Shown: positions 21,814 to 28,853 of the stretch, one piece after another
How the letters are laid out: each line of letters begins with the position of its first letter
Numbering within the stretch: the first letter of the stretch is position 1
DNA from: Anaeromyces robustus
Lineage: Eukaryota > Neocallimastigomycota > Neocallimastigomycetes > Neocallimastigales > Neocallimastigaceae
NCBI GenBank assembly: GCA_002104895.1
Contig: MCFG01000566.1
Coordinates: forward strand, 1 to 28,853
DNA length: 28,853 nucleotides
Direction of reading: 5' to 3'
Translations under genes and position numbers: made by a program
The notes under the pieces: generated by a model
Seen by the model: only the letters and a program-made list of their open reading frames with translations
Told to the model about the DNA's origin: nothing
Databases searched by the model: none

Positions 21814-22619
21814 TAAAAAAAAATTGAAAATAATAATAATATAATAATAAAGAAAAATATTTTCTTTTTATAAATTTATATCTTAAATATTATATATATA
21901 TAATTTATCATTGTTTTTATATTTATTTACAATATTTATGATTTACCACTTTACTACTTTATATTGTATAAAAAAAAAATAAATTTACAATATTTAATAT
22001 TATTTATTATTTAATATTATATTAAAAAAAAAAAAAAAAAAAAAACAAAAGAATCATGCATAATATAAAAAGTATAATTAAACAATGAAATAAAATTAAA
22101 ACAAAATGTATTTATATATTTAAAATTACATTTTTATTAAATATAATAGTAATATTATATCGTAAAAAAAAATAAAAATAAAAATAAAAATAAAAATAAA
22201 ATAAGAAACATAATTAAAATATAAAATATAAAATATAAAATATAAAATATAAAATATAAAATATAAAATATAAAATATAAAATATAAAATATAAAATATA
22301 AAATATAAAAAAAGCTGGAAATATAAAAATAAGATTAAATGTAATAAATAAATTGATAAAGCATATATAATTATTACAAACATTAAATTAATTATTTACG
22401 ATTCATTGAATTTTTTATTATTATTATTATTTTATATTTTCATTTTATTTTCATTTTTATTTTATTTTATTTTATTTATTGAATTATTGATTTATTTATT
22501 AATAATTTTTAAAAAGAATATATTTAAATTTAATGGGTATAATTGGATTAAAAAAAAAAATTCTTATTTATAAAAATTAGATAGATTTTGATAGATTTAA
22601 ATTAAATTTAAATAAATCA
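21814..22619. other. AT-rich convergent spacer
   Basis: This lies between the stops of TMEM62-like B and the leftward SSXT gene. Nothing gene-like is seen. It holds an A tract (about 22024-22044), AAAAAT units (22164-22200) and an AAAATAT heptamer array. Confidence 0.6.
22217..22310. repeat. (TATAAAA)n heptanucleotide repeat
   Basis: About 13 seven-base units are present. The minus-strand frame through it (Phe-Tyr-Ile-Leu-Tyr repeats) is not a gene. Confidence 0.92.
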
Positions 22620-24162
22620 TTAATTATTGTTACTATTACCATTATTATTATTACCACCCAAAGTTATACCTTCCCAACGACCTTTAAAAATAGCTCGTGT
22701 TACACCTGGAGTTAAATATCCCACATCTTTAGATTTATCTACTGCTGGAGGTCTTTTAATACTTTCAGGTATAACAAATGGTTGTGTTGCTACATAACTA
22801 CCAGGATCGATAGGAGAAACATTATCTAATTCGGTTTGATCATAAATATTAGGATCAGATATAAAATAAGGTGGGGGTAATGTTTGTAAAATCTTATAAG
22901 AAAGTAAAGAATCATTTTCTGAATCATCTTCACTTTCATCTTCTCTTTTTATTATATTTTCTGTTTCCTTTTTAAATTTCTTATAAATATTTTTACTATT
23001 ACTGCCATTATTATTGCTACTGGCATTATTTTTATTATTATTATTATTATTATTAGCAGTAGTAGTAGTAGTATTTGTAGTAGTTGTAGTATTGTTGTTA
23101 TTATTATTGTTATTGTTATTGTTATTGTTATTGTTATGGTTGTTATTACTATGGTGGTGATGATGGGAATTTACATTAGGTTGATTTATCTTTCGTTCAT
23201 TTTCTTTTTCCTCTATTCTTTTCTTTAATTTTTCTGAAATTGTTACGGGTGATAAATCTGGTATCTATTATATTGTTGTTGTTGTTCATAGTTACAATTA
23301 AAATTATAATAAAAAAATATGTATATTCAATAAATATAATAATTAATATTATTGTAATTATTAATTAATAAAAAAATAAATATAATAATAAAAATAAAAA
23401 TAAAATAATTTAAAATATATATATATATTATTAAATATTCAAAAAAACAAAATTTTAATAAATTTATTTATATGATAAATATAAAAATATCATTTTTATA
23501 CTTCGATATACTTACAAATGTTTTATTGAAATTTAAATAATTATCAGCTACTGTGGCTAAATAATTCAAATTTGTTTGTAATCTCCTTTGATATCTTTTT
23601 TTTTTTTTTTTTTTTTTTGATAAATTATTACAGGATAAATTATAATATAATAAAAATAAAATATAATAATAAATAAATTTGATATTTTTACTCAAAAAAT
23701 ATTAATCTTTATATATACAAAATAAATTAAATATATATTATACATAATAAAATCAGGATCCTCAATCCAGCCATAATTTTGATATTCAATTAAAACCTTT
23801 ATTAATTTTTTATTTATATCTAATATCTTTTTAATATATAATTTTAATGAAAAATATATAAATTTCGAATAAAAATAATTAATATGAAAAAAAGTTAAAA
23901 AAAATATATTGAATTTAATAATAAATGTTATAATTAGATTTTTATGATAAAATACATTTTGAATAGTTGAAAAACCTAATTGTGGAACCAAAACCGGCTG
24001 TAACACAGACCCACTATCTTCTCCTTTTGACGTTAACTTATTTTTATTATTACTTGAAGTATTTTGTAATGAAATAGTTGAATTATTAGTATTTGCTTTA
24101 ATTAATTGTACTTTTGTTTCATTTGAATTGATTTCCTGACTATTGGAATTACTCAATACCAT
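22620..24162 (-). CDS. SSXT (SS18/GIF/SNF11-type) domain protein, 337 aa, four exons
   Basis: Exons are 23956-24162, 23744-23826, 23516-23594 and 22620-23264 (1014 nt, TAA). Introns are GT-AG and phases agree. The SSXT core is split over exons 2 and 3, about residues 70-118. It runs Ile-Leu-Asp-Ile-Asn-Lys-Lys-Leu-Ile, then Leu-Ile-Glu-Tyr-Gln-Asn, then Tyr-Gln-x-Arg-Leu-x-x-Asn-Leu-x-Tyr-Leu-Ala-x-x-Ala-Asp. Proteins of this family (SS18, plant GIF, yeast Snf11) bind the Brg1/Snf2 ATPase region or partner transcription factors, so a nuclear co-activator role is likely. The N-terminal 60 residues are Ser/Asn/Thr-rich. Exon 4 carries five His (157-161), long Asn and Thr runs, an acidic patch, a Pro-rich stretch, and a well-formed block at 305-322 (Gly-Tyr-Leu-Thr-Pro-Gly-Val-Thr-Arg-Ala-Ile) before an Asn-rich end. 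I do not recognise that block. Confidence 0.82.
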
Positions 24163-25597
<1,435 letters not shown>

Positions 25598-26669
25598 TTA
25601 TTTAAAATCTAATTTTTTTATAATTTTTACTGGATTACCAGAAACTACTGTATCTGATTCAACATCATTAGCAACAACAGTTCCAGCTCCAACAATTACT
25701 CTATCCCCAATAGTTACTCCAGGACATATAATAGAACCAGCTCCAAAAAAGCAGTCATTACCAATCTTATATGTTATATATTATATATTATAATAATATG
25801 TTGAATAAAATTGTATTATTATATTATTACTGTTATTATTATTATTATTTATTCATTTATTTATCATTAGTTAATATATATTACCTTAATTGGCTTTCCA
25901 TATTCTTTTCCTGATTGTCTAGATTTGTAATCTAATGTTTGAGTAACAGCTATTAATTGACAACCTGGACTGAATAAGCAATTGTTACCAATTGTAACTT
26001 CAGCACAATCTAAAATGACTGTATTGGTATGCAGAGTACTATTTATATTTAATAATAGAATAAATGTAACATTAAACATTTAATTATTAATATATAAATA
26101 AAAATGTTTATATTATTATAGTTTTTCTTATTTATTTATTTAATTTAAAACGTTTATGTTACAATTCTACATTTATTTAAAGATTTAAATATTTACCAAC
26201 AATCTCCAATAGTTATATTCCATCCATAGTCACAATATAATGGCGGTACTATTTCAAGGTTTTTTCCAACTTTTTTGAATATTTTCTTCAAATATTTTTC
26301 TCTTTTAACATTGTCATCAGGCTCTAAATTATTAAATTTTTTTAATAGTTTTCTACATTTTATTCTATTTTGAGTTAATTCCTCATCATTAAAATCATAT
26401 ATTTTTCCTTCTAATAATTTATTTTTTTCTGAAATTACTTTTGTTTTTTTATTATTTTTATTGTTATTATTTATGTCAGATGATTTTCTCTTATTATGGA
26501 TATTTTTATTATTTTCAGTATTTTCATTTTCTCCATTTTTCTTCTTTAAATTTTTCTTTTCTATATTTATTGATTTATTTTTTTGCTTGTTGTTTTCTTC
26601 TTTTTTAACTTTTATTTTTTCTTTCTGATTATGCTTTTCTTTCTTTAAAGTTTTTTTATTTTCATTCAT
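25598..26669 (-). CDS. Maltose/galactoside O-acetyltransferase paralogue with altered active site, 264 aa, three exons
   Basis: Exons are 26197-26669, 25885-26038 and 25598-25765 (795 nt, TAA). Residues 83-155 match the Mac domain (Leu-Leu-Glu-Gly-Lys-x-Tyr-Asp; Cys-Arg-Lys-Leu-Leu; Pro-x-x-Cys-Asp-Tyr-Gly). The left-handed beta-helix of hexapeptide repeats follows to the end (Val-Thr-Ile-Gly; Pro-Gly-Val-Thr-Ile-Gly-Asp; Gly-Asn-Pro-x-Lys-Ile). Active relatives acetylate maltose or galactosides from acetyl-CoA using a His in Thr-His-Pro and an Asn one strand earlier. Here these read Thr-Gln191-Thr and His161, so catalysis is doubtful. A Lys/Asn-rich extension of about 80 residues precedes the Mac domain. 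It is absent from bacterial relatives and from the neighbouring paralogue, and contains basic clusters at 59-64 and 71-77. Splice phases (2, 0) equal those of the neighbour. Confidence 0.88.
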
Positions 26670-27550
26670 TTTCTCTTTCTTTTTTTGTATTCTATATAGA
26701 TAAATAACAATATTAATATTACAAGTGGAGCTAGATATTTAAAAATTTTATTATAAATAATTTATATAGTTATAAAATAAAAATTTATTAATTTTAAATA
26801 CAAATTATTTAAGATTAATTATTTTATATTAAATATAAATAATACATATATATATAATAATTTAACATTACAATATATTATATAAATAATTAACATATTA
26901 ATTATTATATTTTTCTATATATTAATTTAATTATTAATTTTAAATAAATAAAAAAAAAACTTTACTTTTTAATTATACATATTATAAAATCTTAAAATTA
27001 TACTTAATAAAATTTACTTAGCTTTTTAATATTCTTTATTTACTAATCTCAAAAATATTGGAACATTAATTAATTAATATATACAAATATAAACATACGA
27101 ACAATAAGAAAAAAAAAAAAAAAAGTTTTATTTTATATCTTTTATTTTAATATAAATTATTATAATTATAAATATTATATTGTTATTTTTGTTAATTTTA
27201 TTCTTGTTATTTTTATTATTTTTACAGTTATTATTATTATTATTATTATTATTTATTATTATTATTATTAATTATAAATTATTATTATTATTTATTATTC
27301 TTTTTATTATTTATATAAATATACAATATATTTTTATATTATTATTTATATCTATAATTATTTATATTAATTATACAAAATTTTTTTATAATAATCTTTA
27401 TAATTATTTATAAATTAATTATTATAATAAAGAATCTGATAGTTAGAATTATTTAATTTAATTCAATTTAATTTAAATAAGCATATTTTAGTAATGATTA
27501 TTATATATATTAAAAAAATCATTTCAATTTAATGTACATTCATTCATTTA
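26670..27550. other. AT-rich spacer between the acetyltransferase genes
   Basis: No gene is seen. Long TTA/TTG-rich stretches (about 27180-27300) give a Leu/Ile-only open frame that I do not accept as coding. The spacer should hold the promoter of the left gene and the 3' UTR of the right one. Confidence 0.6.
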
Positions 27551-27767
27551 TTATAATTTATATTCTTGTTTTCTTAAAACTTTAGCAGGATTTCCTACTA
27601 TTATAGAATCAGATTCGACATTTTTTGTGACAACACTACCAGCACCAACAACAACTCTGTCACCAATAGTAACGCCTGGTAATATAGTACAATTAGCACC
27701 AAAAAAGCAGTCATTACCAATCTATATAATATTTTTAAGATTATTCATTAATTTATTATTCCATTAC

Positions 27768-27798
<31 letters not shown>

Positions 27799-28526
27799 TA
27801 TATAAATTGTAATAATAATTACCTTTATTGGTTTACCATATTCTTTTCCAAAGTTTTTTCTAACTCTATAATCTAATGGATGAGTTGCTGTAATGATTCT
27901 ACATCCTGGACCAAATAAACAATCTTCCCCTATAGTGACTTCACAGACATCCAATACAATAGTATCAAAATTCATGTAACTATAATAGAAAAATAAACAA
28001 ATAAATATATTAATAAATTAATAAATAATAACGATAAAATAAAAAACATTTAAAATTTAAATTTAATTTTTTTAATTTTTTTTTCTATTATTTTAATATT
28101 TATAAAATTCCATAATATATGCATTTTATTTTTATTTTTATCATTTATATTCCATTGTATATATTTTTTTTTCTTAAATTAAATATATTTATTTTTTTCT
28201 GTTAAAATAATTTTATATTATTTATTCCTTTTATTGTATATTTATTTATTTATTTATTTATTTATTAATTTAATTTACCTTCTATCTCCCATTGAGATAT
28301 TCGATCCATAATCACAACGGAATGGTGGTTCAATATAAGCATCTTTTCCAAATTTTTTAAATAAATTTCTACAATATTCAGCTCTTTTTTCGACTTCTTC
28401 TGGTTCAGCGTCATTAAATTTTTTTAGTACTTTTCTGCATTCTAAACGTTCTTGGACTAATTGTTTATCGCCAGAATCATATAATTCACCAGCAAGCATC
28501 TTTTCTTTTTCGGTAGCCATTTTCAT
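27551..28526 (-). CDS. Maltose O-acetyltransferase-like enzyme, 191 aa, three exons
   Basis: Exons are 28279-28526, 27823-27979 and 27551-27721 (576 nt, TAA). The length fits the Maa/LacA family (about 185-205). The Mac domain is at about 5-75: [12 protein letters not shown], then Cys-Arg, then Cys-Asp-Tyr-Gly. The hexapeptide beta-helix follows. The catalytic His116 sits in Thr-Ala-Thr-His-Pro-Leu-Asp. Asn86 and Asp93 are in the expected places, as is Glu-Tyr-Gly-Lys-Pro. It should transfer acetyl from acetyl-CoA to a sugar such as maltose or a galactoside in the cytosol. This is the intact member of the tandem pair. A neighbouring Met two codons downstream could also start translation. Such enzymes are best known from bacteria, so an old transfer followed by intron gain and duplication is plausible but not shown. 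Confidence 0.9.
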
Positions 28527-28853
28527 AAATTTATTAACTATTTTTTTTTTTTAAAATTTTATTTCTTTTTATTATTAATTATTTTTAGTTTTAATTATTT
28601 ATTAATTTATTGTTTATTAACTAAAATAGAATTTTTTTATATGATAAAAAAAAGTAGAAAAACTCATACATTTATATACATTATTTATTTATTCAAGTTT
28701 TTTTTTTCTATATTAAAATAATTTATTAATTTTATAATTAATATATAATTGATTTTTAATTAAATTAATTATATATTATATAATATATATTTATTCTTAG
28801 TTTAAAAAGTTTAAATAAATCATATGATATATTTGATTATATAGACCAATAGA
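28527..28853. other. AT-rich DNA upstream of the acetyltransferase
   Basis: This is presumably the promoter and 5' UTR of the leftward gene. No coding frame or distinct motif is visible before the window ends. Confidence 0.5.

Noticed and set aside
27180-27413. Plus-strand Leu/Ile/Phe-only open frame as a membrane peptide
   Set aside because: It is built from TTA/TTT/ATT low-complexity DNA, with no defined start context or family resemblance.

Overview
The window looks like nuclear DNA of a very AT-rich fungus, most likely an anaerobic gut fungus (Neocallimastigomycota). Intergenic DNA is almost pure A/T with long homopolymers and TTTA/TAAA microsatellites. Genes are interrupted by many short AT-rich GT-AG introns. 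Content fits too: a fungal-type YbaK protein, a fungal SSXT protein, and two eukaryotised maltose O-acetyltransferase genes with introns. A dictyostelid is the main alternative. TAG stops on two of eight genes and the gene content argue against it, but I cannot confirm the taxon without a search.

Layout. 954-3641 (-): single-exon giant leucine-rich repeat protein. 5431-5857 (-): tRNA-like SINE with an 11-bp target duplication. 6870-7880 (+): secreted transglutaminase-fold protein lacking the catalytic Cys and His. 9460-11203 (-): eight-exon prolyl-tRNA-editing (YbaK-like) gene with an 8-nt microexon. 13558-17217 and 18598-21813 (+): tandem paralogues of a TMEM62-like membrane metallophosphoesterase, five exons each with identical intron phases. 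The first carries a second short retroposon (13881-14190) in intron 1. 22620-24162 (-): four-exon SSXT/SS18-type SWI/SNF co-activator-like protein. 25598-26669 and 27551-28526 (-): tandem maltose/galactoside O-acetyltransferase paralogues, one of which has lost active-site residues.

The gene models were rebuilt by eye from frame continuity, splice consensus and family alignment. All 22 introns keep frame, and every internal phase is consistent. The genes do not form a pathway. This is an ordinary eukaryotic gene neighbourhood shaped by tandem duplication (two pairs), decay of active sites in paralogues, and retroposon insertion.

The most novel items are the two apparently undescribed short retroposons, which seem to share a target-nick preference; the 8-nt microexon; and two probable pseudoenzymes (transglutaminase-like and acetyltransferase-like).
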